DNA of 64,000 bases from Anaeramoeba flamelloides (lineage: Eukaryota; Metamonada; Anaeramoebidae), in assembly GCA_027625915.1 (NCBI GenBank), contig JANTQA010000070.1, positions 13,893,001 through 13,957,000 of the forward strand. The letters run 5' to 3'. Of this stretch, positions 24,670-36,519 are shown piece by piece; position 1 is the first letter of the stretch; each line of letters begins with the position of its first letter. The position numbers were made by a program, and so were the translations under genes. The notes under the pieces are model-generated. The model saw nothing but the letters and a program-made list of their open reading frames with translations, made no database searches and was not told the DNA's origin.

Positions 24670-25765
24670 TTTAGATTTTCCAAATTTCCCTTCATAAGTT
24701 GTTTGAGTTACTCCTCTTTTTTTTTTTTTTTTAAGAATTTGGGGTAGGTTAAAAGAAGAAAAAAACATTATCAGAATTGATAAACCTCTTTGGGGTTTTA
24801 GACTGAATTAATTTCTTCATTATCGTGTTTTATACTAATTCAAAAGAAAATTTCAGAAACCAATCATTATTCTTAAAACTCAGAACTTTATATTGTAGCT
24901 GTATATAAACTTCAAAATTAATTATTAATTAAGTAATTTATTTCTTTCGATCAATTCTTTTTCAAATATTTAGATGTATTTATTAGAATAAATTAGTTGT
25001 GGATTCAAGAAATCTTACATAAAATGAAAGAAACACCTTCCAATTAAGCTCGTGTGGTAGAAAATTTTTTAACAATATGGTTTTTGCCTTTTTTAGTCTT
25101 TTTTGACTCTATTACATTTTAAAAAACTAAATTGAGTTTAAAATACTTCTAGTGAAAGTAATTAAAAGGTTCTTTTGACTACTCTTTGAATTGGGAGTCA
25201 CAAATTTAGCCACTTCAAAACACTCGTTTTAATTGATTAAGTGCTCTTGGGCACTTAACACTTATCAAAAAATCATCAACCTCTTTCGTTTCTATCTTTA
25301 CTTTTACTTTTCCTTGCCATTGCTTAGAAATAAATTTCATTTCTTGGCATTTTTTTAAAAAGAAATATCCCAAAAACTATAATCTGGGCTATCTTATAGC
25401 CAGGATAAAAAATTCACAATAAATTTTGTATTTGAGGAAGGTATGTAGCGTGTTGTCAAATTGGGTAGAATGTCTAGGTTTTTTTTTTACTTTTAGAAAT
25501 AACATGAAAATTTGGAAAGTTTTTTTGTAATTTCTAAAATCGAAAAAAATATCTAGAGGTTCTTTTCCAGAATTCAAAGGAATAAAGTAAACTCAAATAT
25601 TTTATTCAATTCTTTTAAAAATTACAAAATATCACGGCTTTTTTGTTATTAAATTGTTTTTTTTTTTTTTGAAAATCTATTAATTTTCTAATCAAATCAA
25701 AAAGTATAATAAAAAACTAAACATAAAATTTAGGGAGGTTTGGTTAATTTGTCCCTACTCAATTA
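24670..25765 (+). repeat. Family H long interspersed repeat (H1)
   Basis: It aligns discontinuously with 37383-38285. Shared words are TTTTCCAAATTTCCCTTC at the left, CATTATCAGAATTG, a GAAAATTTC...CCAA...ATTATTCTTAAAA block, and TATAGCCAGGATAAAAAA against TACAGTTAGGATAAAAAA at the right. It lacks the GC-rich insert present in H2. No protein is encoded. Confidence 0.5.
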
Positions 25766-26610
25766 TAAAAAAATAAATAATCAAGTCTTTCTTGATTTAT
25801 ATTTCGATGTTTAAAATTTATTAATTTATGAGTAAATTGTTTTTATGTGGTCAAAATGTATTGGGTTCAATTTTCTTAGGAGTTATTAGGGTTAAATTGT
25901 ACCTTTAAAAGATTATTATGAATATGACATATTTGGCAAAATAAAATCATCAAGTTCCCAAAAAGAATTCACCTGAAACTTTGGTATCTTTTTATATTTT
26001 TATCTTTAATATTATTGTATATCAATTTAAATTTGAAAATGTTTGTATCAAGTGTGTCCTTTATTCTAAAAATATAATTATTCTTAGGTTTTTGTTGATA
26101 GGGATACATTTTTCTATGTATCTTGATTATTATAATCATCCTATCAGAAGTGTGTTTTTAAAATTAAAAGATTTTTATTGATCTTATTTAATACTGTTAG
26201 TGCTACGACAATATATGTTCAAATTTATTTGTAATTGGGTTGGGAATTATTCTTATTCGCAAAAAATATTGATTAATTTAAATGGATATAGAGTGGTGAT
26301 TTCTGTGAAATTTTATATTTTGAGAATTTTTTCAAAATTTTCTACTTTTGTTCCAATCCCATGTATGTTAAAATCCAAAAGCCAAATTTATCTTGAAAGG
26401 GGTCAAAAATCAAAACCAGTCTATTCACAATACTGTGTAATCAGTATTGAAATATTATATATTTTTGGGCAAGTTTCCCATTATCTTGAAAATAAGGGCG
26501 GGTTCTAGTATAATCCGAAAAAAAGCTTTGTAAATTTAACTGATTTTATTAAAAAATTCAAAAAGGGATTATATCAAATATTCCACATGGTATAGATCAG
26601 AAAAATACTG

Positions 26611-26800
26611 TACAGTCAGTTCCATTTTTAAGACACTAACTTTCAAGCAAATTTAAGGTGCAAAAAAATTCTTAAATTAAAGCACAAAAACTAAAATCTA
26701 GTAAAATAATTTGTATAAAAAAAAATGTGCTTTCACATGAGAGTTTTTTCTGCCTTAAATTTCCTTGAAAGTTTGTGTCTTCAAAATGGCATTAACTGTA
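26611..26800. mobile_element. Family E hairpin MITE (E1, most diverged)
   Basis: Left end TACAGTCAGTTCCATTTTTA; right end on the other strand TACAGTTAATGCCATTTTGA. Both arms run for about 80 bp as an imperfect inverted repeat (TTTAAGACAC..., TTCAAGCAAATTTAAGG... against CCTTAAATTTCCTTGAAAG). TA at both edges suits a TA target duplication. Confidence 0.75.
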
Positions 26801-28198
26801 TCATTTTTTATATTTACGTTAATATTTTTGTCTCAAGAAAAATAAACATAAATCATGTTTATCTTAATGATCAAAAGGTCCAACGAATTCTCAAAAATAT
26901 AATTGTTTGGACTTCGTTTAAAAGGGAATCTTTCCTATAATTTGTTTTCTATTTATAATTTTTGGTTGATATCTTTCACATAGATACCATAATTCTTTTT
27001 TTTTTATTGAAATCTGAAACTTGTTTAAAATAAATATTATAATCGCCTTTAAAAGTCTGTAAGGTTTTACTGGGTATGGAAAAATAGAAAGCCAACAAGA
27101 ATTATTTTTAAAAGTTAAGAAACTTTTGAAGACACATTATTAAATCATATATAAGAAACAAAAAAATCAAAAAAAGGAACGAACAAAAAAAAAAGATAAT
27201 GCACAGAAAAAGACTGTTCGTAATAACTCAAAGCCTCTTTTTTCACCACAAACAATAATCTATAAAAAAAAAAATATGTTCGAAATATTCAAGATTGTGC
27301 CTTTAAAAATTTTTTTTTTGTATGCATTTTTATAATTAATTAAATGAGCTTTTTAAAATACACAAACCTTAATATTCAAGAAACACATGATCAATAATGT
27401 TCTTAATAAAGAATGTGATCTTAAAAATTAAGAGTATTGAGCAACAGTTTGTATATGTCAGGATTTGAAAAGACTCAAAATCTTTTCGTTACAAATAACA
27501 ATTTAAATTTTTGATTTCAACGATTAGAAATAAAACAGAATTAACATTTATCAAGATTCAGATATATTTGATTTGAAAAGAGAACACTATTATTACAACT
27601 CTTATAAGAATTCTTATCTTTAGTAGTTTGGTTCAATTAATATTTAAGGTTTCATTCGGATTTATTTGTTAAAAGAATTACTTTTTTTTTATTTTGTTAA
27701 ATTTGAGACAGAAATACATACAATTGAAAAAAAATCAAATTATTCTTTAATATTTTGTTGTGGTGATCAATGGTTTGTACCAAAATTATTTTGAATAAAT
27801 AACAGAATAAACAACAATTTTTATTTAAGAAAAATTCTCAGAAACTACAACCAAAATATGAAATAAAAAGAACGTATTTGGTTTAGTCTGATCGTGTCCT
27901 TGTGTTCTTTCATTTTAATAAATGATGACGGTTTTATTTAATTATAAAAACAAAATGACAATTTAGTTATTAACCTAACGCCACCAAAAATGCTTTTTTA
28001 ACAAAAAGTGTGAAAAAAACAACAAAGAGAACAATCTAATCCACCATCAAAAGATTGTAAAAATGTCTGTAGATTTTATTTTTTACCAATTTACCTTTTT
28101 CAAATCAAAAAAAAAAATAATACAACTTTACCATTGACAAACTTTCATAAAAAACACCAACTCAAAGAGAAATAAAAACTGATCACAAAATTTTTTTT

Positions 28199-30671
28199 AT
28201 GTTTAAAACAACAGATGAATCCGCTACAATCTTTAAGAGTTCGTCAACAATAGATCTCCAAAGTTATTGTGATTTAACAGAATTTGGCTTTGAAACAGGC
28301 TTAAAAAAAAATGTTGGTGTTAACAATCAAGAAAAAGAAAAGGAAAAGGAAAAGGAAAGGGAAAGGGGGGGCGAAAAGCAAGAGGAAATAGAAACTTACA
28401 AAGAATCAGAATCATGTAGCAAGATCAAAAATTTTTCTTCAAAAAAAAATAAACTACCAAAAAACTCTCAAAAATTCAAATTTTCACAAGTAAGTAAATT
28501 GTTTTCTGAAAACGAGGAAAAAAATAAATAAAAACTGTTTTTGTTTCGAAAAACAAAAAACAAAAAACAAAAAACAAAAAACAAATACAAAAAACAAAAA
28601 CAAAAAACAAAAAACTTTAATTTTTTTCAAAAATTATTTTTTTTTATTTGGATTCTTTTGGGATAAAATTTGTGTGGGATTCAAAAACAAGGGATTTGCC
28701 GAAAAACTCAACCACTTTGTTCTGATTAATAATTCTTGATATTTTTAAAAAAAAAAAACTAAAAAATAATTTTTATTATTTTTCTTTTAGGAAAACCAAA
28801 AACTTTTTGAGTCAATCAAGAATAACGAAGTTGAGCAAGTTAGAAAGTATTTAAAAACAGGAACACACCCGTTTGTTGAGAACCACAAAGGGCACACTGG
28901 TTTATATTTGTCTTCGAAATCTGGAAATTTGGATTTGACAAAGATCTTTTTGTCGTATGAGACGAGTAATACGATCAATGGCAAAAGAAGCTTTGAGTCC
29001 TTTTTATCTGCTGTGAGGAAGGGCAATTTACGGGTAATTGAATTATTTTTATTGGAACACTTAAACCCGAACCAAAAGACGATCGATGGTGACACTGCCC
29101 TGCACGTTGCAACGAAAACGGGCAATTTGCAAGTGGTCTTTCTTTTGATCGAATATGGATCGTACATCTCGAGCTTAGATCGAGACAAAAGAACGCCCCT
29201 GATGGTTGCCGCCAAGTATGGCAGGTACGAAATTTTGCAATTATTTTTAAATAGCAACGTCGATTTGGAAAGGAAGGACAAAAACGGGTGTAATGCGCTG
29301 TACCTGTCGTGCGAGTCGGGAAATGTGAAGATCGCCCAGGAGCTGATTCTCGCGGGGGCGCGTATGAACACGAAAAGCGACAAGGGCAATTTCCCGCTGT
29401 ACCTGGCCGCGCACCAGGGCAACAATCTCTTGGCACAACTCTTACTGACCTCTGGCGCATATGTTGATCAAACCTATGAAGGGTGGACGCCGCTCTTGAT
29501 CGCATGCCAAAACGGCAGCTTGGAGATTGTGAAAACGCTGCTTGATCACCAAGCGAGTATTCACTATTGCGATCCAAAAGACGGCTTTTCCGCCATTTTC
29601 ATTGCAATCGAAAACAGGCACTCCAATATCTTTTTGGAGCTCTTCAACCGCAAGGCAGACTTGCACTCCGTTAATTTCTATTCCGAAACCCCGATCCATA
29701 TCGCTTGCCAAGTGGGTGATTTGGAGATTATTAAAATCATGATCGAAAACAATGTTGATTTCGACATACAGGATGAAAATGAAATGACCCCCTTAATGGT
29801 TGCGGCTGAAAATGACCACGAAGAGGCCGTCAAACTATTATTAGACCATGGCGCCAAAATAATTGAAAATGACGAATTCCAAATCATCGATGTCGAATCC
29901 TTTTCAATCCAAAAGTTATTAAAATCCTATGAACAAATTTGTTTTGACTTTTTACAACTTTTTAATAGACAAGAATTCTGTGATTATTTCCTGAACACTA
30001 ATTATAACGAAAAAATTGGCTTGCATAAAGAAATGATAATTTGTCGTTTAGGAAATAGCATTAATAAGAGTAGTATTAGCAGCAGCAGCAGCACCACCAC
30101 CACCACCAGTAGGAGTAATAATAATAACAATAAAAATACTAATGATAATGATGACGATGATGATGCCGATTTTAATGAAATTTTAAAAACTCTTAAATGC
30201 TTTAAAATAAAACAACTAAAGCATTTCCTTTCTTGGGTTTACTCAGGTTTGATTAAAAATAAGGAACAAAAAGTTTCAATAAAAGAAATTTCAAAATTAT
30301 TAAAATTAAATTGGAAATCAAAAACTGGTAAAGTTTCCTTCGTTAACGATCTCAAAAATTTATATAATTCGGATCGCTCTAAAGATTTTATTTTGAAATT
30401 GAATAATGATTCGATTGTTAAAGCACATAAATTTGTTTTGGCAGCCAGAAGTGAAATGTTTAGAGGCTTATTTCTCAGCGTAAAGGAAATCAATCAAGTT
30501 ACAGACCAAACAGAAAAATCCCAACAGTCTCTTTCAGCTTTGGTTCAATATTTTTATTCGGATCAATTGCCGTTAAACTTTTCTGAAAAAAATTTGGACC
30601 AATTGTTTGACGCAGTTGATTATTATCAATTGAGTACCGATTCCAGTTTGAATTATTTGATCGAGAATTAG
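28199..30671 (+). CDS. Ankyrin-repeat protein with C-terminal BTB domain, two exons
   Basis: Exons 28199-28489 and 28791-30671, intron GTAAGT...TTTTAG in phase 0, 723 residues. Residues 1-97 are polar and probably disordered, with a KEKEKEKERERGGEKQEE run. Residues 98 to about 440 hold roughly nine ankyrin repeats (DGDTALHVATKTGNLQVVFLLIEYG, KRTPLMVAAKYGRYEILQLFL, EGWTPLLIACQNGSLEIVKTLL and others). A Ser/Thr/Asn/Asp low-complexity linker lies at about 521-558. The BTB/POZ fold spans about 618-720 (DLKNLYNSDRSKDFIL, IVKAHKFVLAARSEMFRGLF, LVQYFYSDQL), and the protein ends there without a BACK domain. BTB proteins often act as cullin-3 adaptors with the repeats choosing the substrate; that role is inferred. 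The central repeats use far more G/C-ending codons than the flanks. Confidence 0.92.
28541..28615 (+). repeat. CAAAAAA-type simple repeat in the ankyrin-BTB intron
   Basis: About ten head-to-tail units of AAAAAAC and shorter variants fill the 5' third of the 301 bp intron. Confidence 0.8.
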
Positions 30672-30768
30672 GATATTTTATCTTTGTTTTTCCTTTATTT
30701 ACTTTTTTGTTTTTGTTTTTTTGTCATTGTATACAATATTTATTATAAAAAAAAATCTTCTAAACTAC

Positions 30769-30801
<33 letters not shown>

Positions 30802-30901
30802 TTTTTAATTTTGGCGAATCTTTTAAAGTAACAAAAAATTAATATTATTGCTATTTTGAAAAAAAAAAATGATTAAAATTTAAGGAAATTTCTCGAATCT
30901 A

Positions 30902-31395
30902 GTAGGAAAAAAATACCCGACATGAAAAAAATCCCGGAAAAGATTTTTAATTGTGAATATTAGGAAAATTTTTGTGTAATTTCATTTATTTTCAATCAAA
31001 TCCTTCTTATAAATAACCAATTTTTTTATGAGCCTAGTAATAAACCTACCTAAAGTTCATCAAAGTAAGGTGTCTCTAGAATACTTGAGTAATTGTTTGA
31101 TAGTCAAAGAAGATCAACTTTTTTTGAAAAACAATCGAGTTTTATAGAGGTTTGCTAAAGTTTGGAAAATGATAATTTTTATTCTTGGTTTTTTGATTGA
31201 TTGGATGGCGTTTTGAACAAGTGTGATTTCATTAATCATCATTCTAATAAGTGGATAAGTTATAATTTAAAAAGTTTGATTCTTAAAAAAAGGATTTGAT
31301 TGTAAATAAATGAAATTAGACAAAAATTTTACTAATATTCACAATTAAAAATCTAGTCCAAAATTATTGTCATGCCCAGTATTTTTTTTCACTAC
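30902..31395. mobile_element. Family L element with about 110 bp terminal inverted repeats
   Basis: Left arm starts GTAGGAAAAAAATACCCGAC; the right arm on the other strand starts GTAGTGAAAAAAAATACTGG followed by GCATGAC. The arms then agree through GATTTTTAATTGTGAATATT, ...AAAATTTTTGT, ...ATTTCATTTAT and CAATCAAATCCTT. The centre is unique and non-coding. A partial left end is seen again at 22050-22095. Confidence 0.75.
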
Positions 31396-32196
31396 TTTAA
31401 TTTTATAAATATATCTTTGAAAAAAACAAAATAAATTATTAGATGATCATAATAAAACAGTAAAAATGAATTCATTTAAACTAATTGATTGTAAATTTAT
31501 GAAAAAAAATCTTGTGTTTATTGTGGAAATAAGAATGTAGAAATTAAATAAACAAAAATTTAAACTTTTTAATATCGCTAAAACAATTAAAAGAATAATA
31601 ATATGAGAATATTTGAAATTTAGAAACAATTTATTTATTGATTTATTGGGAGAAAGGGGAAAGTAAAGAAAAATATATAAAAATAAAAAAGAGTAAAAAA
31701 GAATTAAAATCCGATATATAATATATAATAATAAGATCAACTTGATCAATTTAAAAACGTATCCACTTTATTTAGCTTTATTTTAAAAAAATTCAGAATT
31801 TTAAAGAATTGAATAAAACCTTTTAATAAATTCTTTTTATTTCTTAAATTCAAAAAAAGCCCCGTTAGATTTTCTAGAGTTTTCTGTTTATTGGTAATAT
31901 CTCTTTGGGTTTAAAGATATAAAAAACACCCAAGAAAACAAAGCACTCTACAGTGCCTGTAGAAATGAACCTGTAATTTACAAGTGCGACCAAAATTCAA
32001 CGGAAAAATTATCAAAAATAAATGAAAATCTTTCAATCTGTTATTAATAATTGCTATTTCGCTATTGTTCAGTTTTTTTAATTTGAAAGAATTAAGTAAA
32101 ATCTTAGATATTACTCAATTCATTTAAATTTTTAAAAAGAAATAAATTATAAAAAAACATAGAGACCAACTTTCAGAGGGGGTACTAGGTACCTGG

Positions 32197-32217
32197 ATCT
32201 ATCTATCTATCTATCTA

Positions 32218-32250
<33 letters not shown>
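32197..32250. repeat. Compound microsatellite (CTAT)n(AT)n
   Basis: Six or so CTAT units run straight into about fifteen AT units. Confidence 0.95.
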
Positions 32251-32252
<2 letters not shown>

Positions 32253-32899
32253 CTATTTCAAGTATTTGTTATTTTTAATTGATTATTATTCTTTTCTCTT
32301 TATTAGCACAATTTTTCTAATCATAAGATCTTTGATATAAAATTACTAACAAGAAGACTACATATTATGATTTTGATTAATCATATTAAAGAGTTTCTGT
32401 AATTTTTTTTACAAGAATAACTTTTTCATATAATTTCTTATCTAAAAGTTTTGATAATTTTTTCTCCAGCTGATTCTAATAAATTAGATCTTTTGCAATA
32501 CCAAAGGAAGTGATTTATATCTTCGTATTTTTTAGTGCATTTATCGCATTTTTTTTAAAAGTATTTTATTCAAATTTATTTTTTTAAGAAAGGCAGATAT
32601 CTATTTAATCTATTTGTAAAAGTTCGAAAATTGTGAAATACAGTAATTGATTTAACTTATTTCTTTTTTTTTTCATTTTAAAAGGACATTTTCGATTTTT
32701 AATAATTTTATAGTATTATTGTGAAGTTTATTCATATTTTGTCAAGTTTGGTATAATAATTTTATTTTTTAATTCCAAAATATTATGTTACAATATCCAA
32801 TTTTACTTATTTCTTATAAATTTAAAAAAAAAAACTTATGCTTTTCCCGAATCCAAAAGAATAGAGAAAAATATTGAATTGTACTCAATTCTTGTAAAT

Positions 32900-33020
32900 C
32901 CAATGGTAGTTTTCTTTAGGTTTTTTATTAGTAAAGTGTTCTAGGTTTTTTTTTACTCTTTGAAATTAACAGAAAATTTTAATAAATTTTCGGTTTATTT
33001 CAAAAAGTAAAAAAAAAGAA
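32900..33020 (+). repeat. Family I repeat (I1)
   Basis: It shares TTCTAGGTTTTTTTTTAC and the palindrome-like AACAGAAAATTTTAATAAAT followed by TTTCGGTTTATTTC with 53430-53740. It abuts the left end of element J, so I and J could be parts of one larger repeat. Confidence 0.5.
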
Positions 33021-33024
33021 TCTA

Positions 33025-33522
33025 TCAAATATTCCCGAAAATACCCGAAAAATTTTTAACTATTAAAAAACACTTTTTGAACAACTTCTAAGAAACCCTA
33101 GTGACAATATACTCAACTTAAAGGTAAATTTGGACTTTTATTTCGAAAAAAAATTTTTTTTCGGAAAATATCAAAATTCAAAAAATTTAAATTTTAGGGA
33201 ATGGTCTCCAAAACATACTAACACACACCATACCAAACCTAACACAGCCCTTACCAATACCCTGACATACCCATACACGTGCACTAATAAGTACCAACAA
33301 TTACTCAAATATACTCAAAAGGTAATAAAACCTCTTTAGCGTAGTTTAAAGTAGAAAATTCAAAAAAAAATATTTTGCATCAAAGTAAAATTGTTATTTT
33401 TCCGTTCAACTGAGGATATTGACACAAGAGTTTCTTCGGGGTTGTCCAAAACGTGTTTTTATGTGGTTAAAAATTTTTTTGGGTATTTTTGATTTTCGGG
33501 TATTTTTGGGAATATTTCAAAC
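33025..33522. mobile_element. Family J element with long terminal inverted repeats and C-rich centre
   Basis: Left arm: AATATTCCCGAAAATACCCG, then AATTTTTAACTATTAAAAAACAC, TTGAACAACTTC and AAGAAACCC. The right arm on the other strand gives AATATTCCCAAAAATACCCG, then AATTTTTAACCACATAAAAACACG, TTGGACAACCCC and AAGAAACTC, followed by more paired sequence (CAATATACTCAACTTAAAGG against CAATATCCTCAGTTGAACGG). The arms exceed 100 bp. The centre at about 33205-33290 is unusually C-rich, with ACACACACCATACC and ACCCTGACATACCC. An open frame across it has no recognisable product. Confidence 0.75.
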
Positions 33523-34238
33523 ACCCAAAAAAAAAAACCTAACAAAAATTTATCGATTGTATCAATAAATAAAAAACTAAACACAATATAAAAGTATTAT
33601 CTATAATCTGAAAAAAATGAGAAAAATCAAATATTTTTCTCTTTTCTTGTAAATCCTGTAAACACCAACAACATATCCCACTTTGATTATTTTTTAAATT
33701 ATTAAGTTAGTTTTTTACGTTATTTTTAAATTATTAAAATATACCATTTACAATATATTTATATGTGCAAATTCTATGTAATAATTAAATTTCTAAATAA
33801 TATTGAACTTTCCTAAATATTTTTATCTCTTTTCTTTTTTTTTGGGTTTTTATTGTTCTTTTATTTTTCATATTATTAAATATTTTGACCTTTTTTTCAA
33901 ATAAATGAGATTTGGCTAAAATTGTAAATATTTGAATAGAAACACTCAAATAAATTTATGAGAAATTTTCTAACCCTTGGTAGAGTAATTATTGTTATTC
34001 ACAATTCTAAAATTTCTGTAATACACTTTTTTTTATCATGAACAGTATAAAATTATGCACATATTATATTTTTCATTTTGATTTATAATTAAGTTTTTTT
34101 AGATATTGATATTGCAATTTAAAATAAATATCAATATTACAATTAGTAAATCGTTCTTATTTGACATTTCTTCTCTATTTTATTTAATATTTTTTTTCCA
34201 TTAAAGATATTTTCATATCTTAATAAAATCGATAGAGT

Positions 34239-34793
34239 ATATAAACTCTTTTTTAGTCAATGGAGTCAAGTTTTATAAATCAATAGAACGTTTTCTATTA
34301 GTTTACTTCATTATTCTCCCTAAAAAACTTCAATATATAGATCAAAAACATTTTTTCTTATTTTTTTTTGTATTTTGCTTTTTTTTTTCTTTTTTATTTT
34401 TTTGTATTGATTTATTTTCAATTTTTTTTTAAAAAGCACATTTGAAAAAAAAAATTGTTTGAAACTCCAAATTACATTAAGTAAAGTGATTTTTTGTATT
34501 TTCTTTGTAAATTCATATATTTACAATTAAAAAATCCTTTTGTAAATAATTTTAATTTTACAAAGAAATAGAGAAATTTTGCACATGGTCTTCCAATGAA
34601 ATGTACCATAAAGTTTTTTGGCCTTTTTTTTTTTTTGAAATTTATAGATTTTTCAGGTATCTCTTTTATGATTATCCATACTAATCCACATTTTATTATT
34701 TCTATTATTTCTAAACAATCTTATTTTAGAAGATTCTAAAACATAGTGAATATTTCATTTTTAGCTAAACACCTATGCATGAAATGGGGTATA
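34239..34793 (+). mobile_element. Family D inverted-repeat element (D4) interrupted at its right end by E2
   Basis: It aligns with D1 (3605-4160) nearly end to end. Left end TATAAACTCTTTTTTAGTCA; near the right end GCATGAAATGGGGTATA is cut by the hairpin element E2, after which TATAAG resumes. Divergence from D1 is substantial, so it is an old copy. Confidence 0.65.
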
Positions 34794-34992
34794 TACAGTC
34801 AGTTTTACTATTAAGGTACAAACTTTCAACGAAATTTAAGGCACAATAAAAACCTCAAATTAAGGTACAAAATTCAGATTCTAGTAAAATAAATTCTAAA
34901 AAAAAATATCAAATTTTGTTCCTTAATTTGAGATTTTTATTGTGCATTAAATTTCATTGAAAGTTTGTGCCTTAAAAGTGGAACTGGCTGTA
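34794..34992. mobile_element. Family E hairpin MITE (E2), inserted at the end of D4
   Basis: Left end TACAGTCAGTTTTACTATTA; right end on the other strand TACAGCCAGTTCCACTTTTA. The two arms pair over about 85 bp (AAACTTTCAACGAAATTTAA against TTAAATTTCATTGAAAGTTT). It is flanked by TA on both sides, inside the terminal repeat of family D. Confidence 0.85.
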
Positions 34993-35149
34993 TATAAGCA
35001 ATTAATTAGATAATTTTTAAATTACAACAAAGAAACGAATTAATTAAGTATTTTATTTGACTACATTTTCCTGCCCCTTTTATGGATTTGTTTTTTAATG
35101 GTTTATTTTCGAAACAAAGCCCCCTTTTACCCATATAAAAAAAAAACCA

Positions 35150-35706
35150 GAAAAGAAAAAATGAATTGTTTAAGAATCAACAAAACTCAGATTGTTTAGA
35201 AATATGAGAAATAATAAACTTCGAATGGAAATTGGTATTCATTGAAGAAATACCCGAAAATACTCAAATTTCAAAAAAAAAAAAAAAAAATGGTAAAAAA
35301 AATGTGTAAACCACTTTTATCGAAAGATCTGTTTTAAATGTTCTCAATTTCTTATGAAAACTTATATTTTTTAAGAAAGCAATTTTAATAATAGTAATTG
35401 TATTGATTTTAAAAGAGATTTTAAATCGCCACACCTTTCTTAAAGTTAATGTCGAGTTTCACACATTTATTTTGTTTCGAATTGAATTTTCGTAATTTAA
35501 AAAAAGAAAAAAAGAAAAACAAACGTAAAAAACAAAAAACAGTCAAAAATCAAAAAATACAAAAAAAAAAAAATTGACAAAATACGAAAAAATGATCAAT
35601 CTAACAATTGGAAAATTTATTCTGAGAAGAATACTGAATTAAACTCATAGAATTTGAACCTTTTCTTCATTAAATGAATAACTTTTACTGAAAAAGAGTT
35701 TATATA
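35150..35706 (-). mobile_element. Family D element, reverse orientation (D5)
   Basis: Reading the other strand from 35706: TATAAACTCTTTTTCAGTAA, matching the family D left end. The block CAGATTGTTTAGAAATATGA followed by GAAATAATAAACTTC near 35190 matches the right part of D1. The distal end is unclear. Confidence 0.6.
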
Positions 35707-36453
35707 AAATCTAATTGCACAAATAAATTATTACATTTTTTTTCTAATAATCCCTATTAAAAATTTTCAATTTAAAAAAATTTTTTTAATTCCTTATAGA
35801 AAAAAAAAAAATAGAAAAATAGAAATAAAAAAAAATCATAAAGTGTAAAAATGATTATAATTTTGAAATTTTCTAAAGTAAAATTTTTTTTTCTAATATC
35901 TATTAGGACCATTTAAACGCATGTAATTCATCCCATGGAAACGGGGTAACTTTGACTGGAAAAATGTTTAGTTTGATCAAAAAAATTATTTAAAATCAAA
36001 GATTTTTATTAGCAATTTTCTTTTTTATTACATTCATAAATATATTTTTATAATTTTTGTTAATATTTATTATTTTGAACTAATGTGTTGACATGGGTAT
36101 AAAATTACCAATATTTTTAAGATTTTTTGTTTTTTCTTACAGATTTACAGTTCTTACAATGACTTAAATTTATATACAAACTTGATTTCAGTCAGTATCC
36201 CACAACTTTTCGTCAATTAATTGTTTGTGTATTACTTTAAAGATATTTGTTTTTAATGATCAACTTTATAGAAATCAAAATAATTTAATTTAATTTAGAA
36301 AAAAAAAAAAACAAATAATCATATCTCTCTCATTTTGCAAGGTTATATTTTATAAGCATTTTGAAAAGATATCCAATTTTGTTGGTGTGGAAAAAACATA
36401 ATTTGACTTAAAAATTTATTTTTTAGTAATAATTTATTTATAAAAATAAAACC

Positions 36454-36492
<39 letters not shown>

Positions 36493-36519
36493 ATAACCAT
36501 CATTATAAACAGGTGTATT

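Larger units (their letters stand above)
23142..28198. other. Intergenic region with repeats G, H and E
   Basis: No gene is supported in these 5 kb. It contains G at 23405-23560, H at about 24670-25765 and the hairpin element E1 at 26611-26800. The stretch 25790-26510 has few homopolymers and a long open frame broken by one stop, but no recognisable protein. From 26940 to 28198 the DNA is plain AT-rich and must include the ankyrin-BTB promoter. Confidence 0.65.
30672..36519. other. Repeat-dense intergenic region
   Basis: It separates the 3' ends of the ankyrin-BTB and phosphatase genes, which converge. No gene is visible in 5.8 kb. It holds elements L (30902-31395), a (CTAT)n(AT)n microsatellite, J (33025-33522), D4 with E2 at its end (34239-34992) and a reversed D (35150-35706). 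Another isolated D-type end (CTTTGACTGGAAAAATG) lies near 35951. Sequence from 31400 to 32880 is plain AT-rich. Confidence 0.7.

Noticed and set aside
23500-25000. Search for tRNA genes in this and other intergenic regions
   Set aside because: No GGTTCGA-type B box with a matching A box and cloverleaf was seen anywhere in the window by eye.
25981-26508. Long frame on + strand interrupted by one stop
   Set aside because: Non-ATG start, residues dominated by Ile/Phe/Tyr/Leu as expected from AT-rich DNA, and no recognisable motif on either strand.
28787-29887. Several long minus-strand open frames antisense to the ankyrin gene
   Set aside because: They sit opposite a clear ankyrin array, have no recognisable domains and arise from its GC-rich codon use.
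33130-33339. 69-codon frame rich in Thr and His
   Set aside because: It lies across the C-rich core and one arm of inverted-repeat element J and has no ATG-driven or conserved character.
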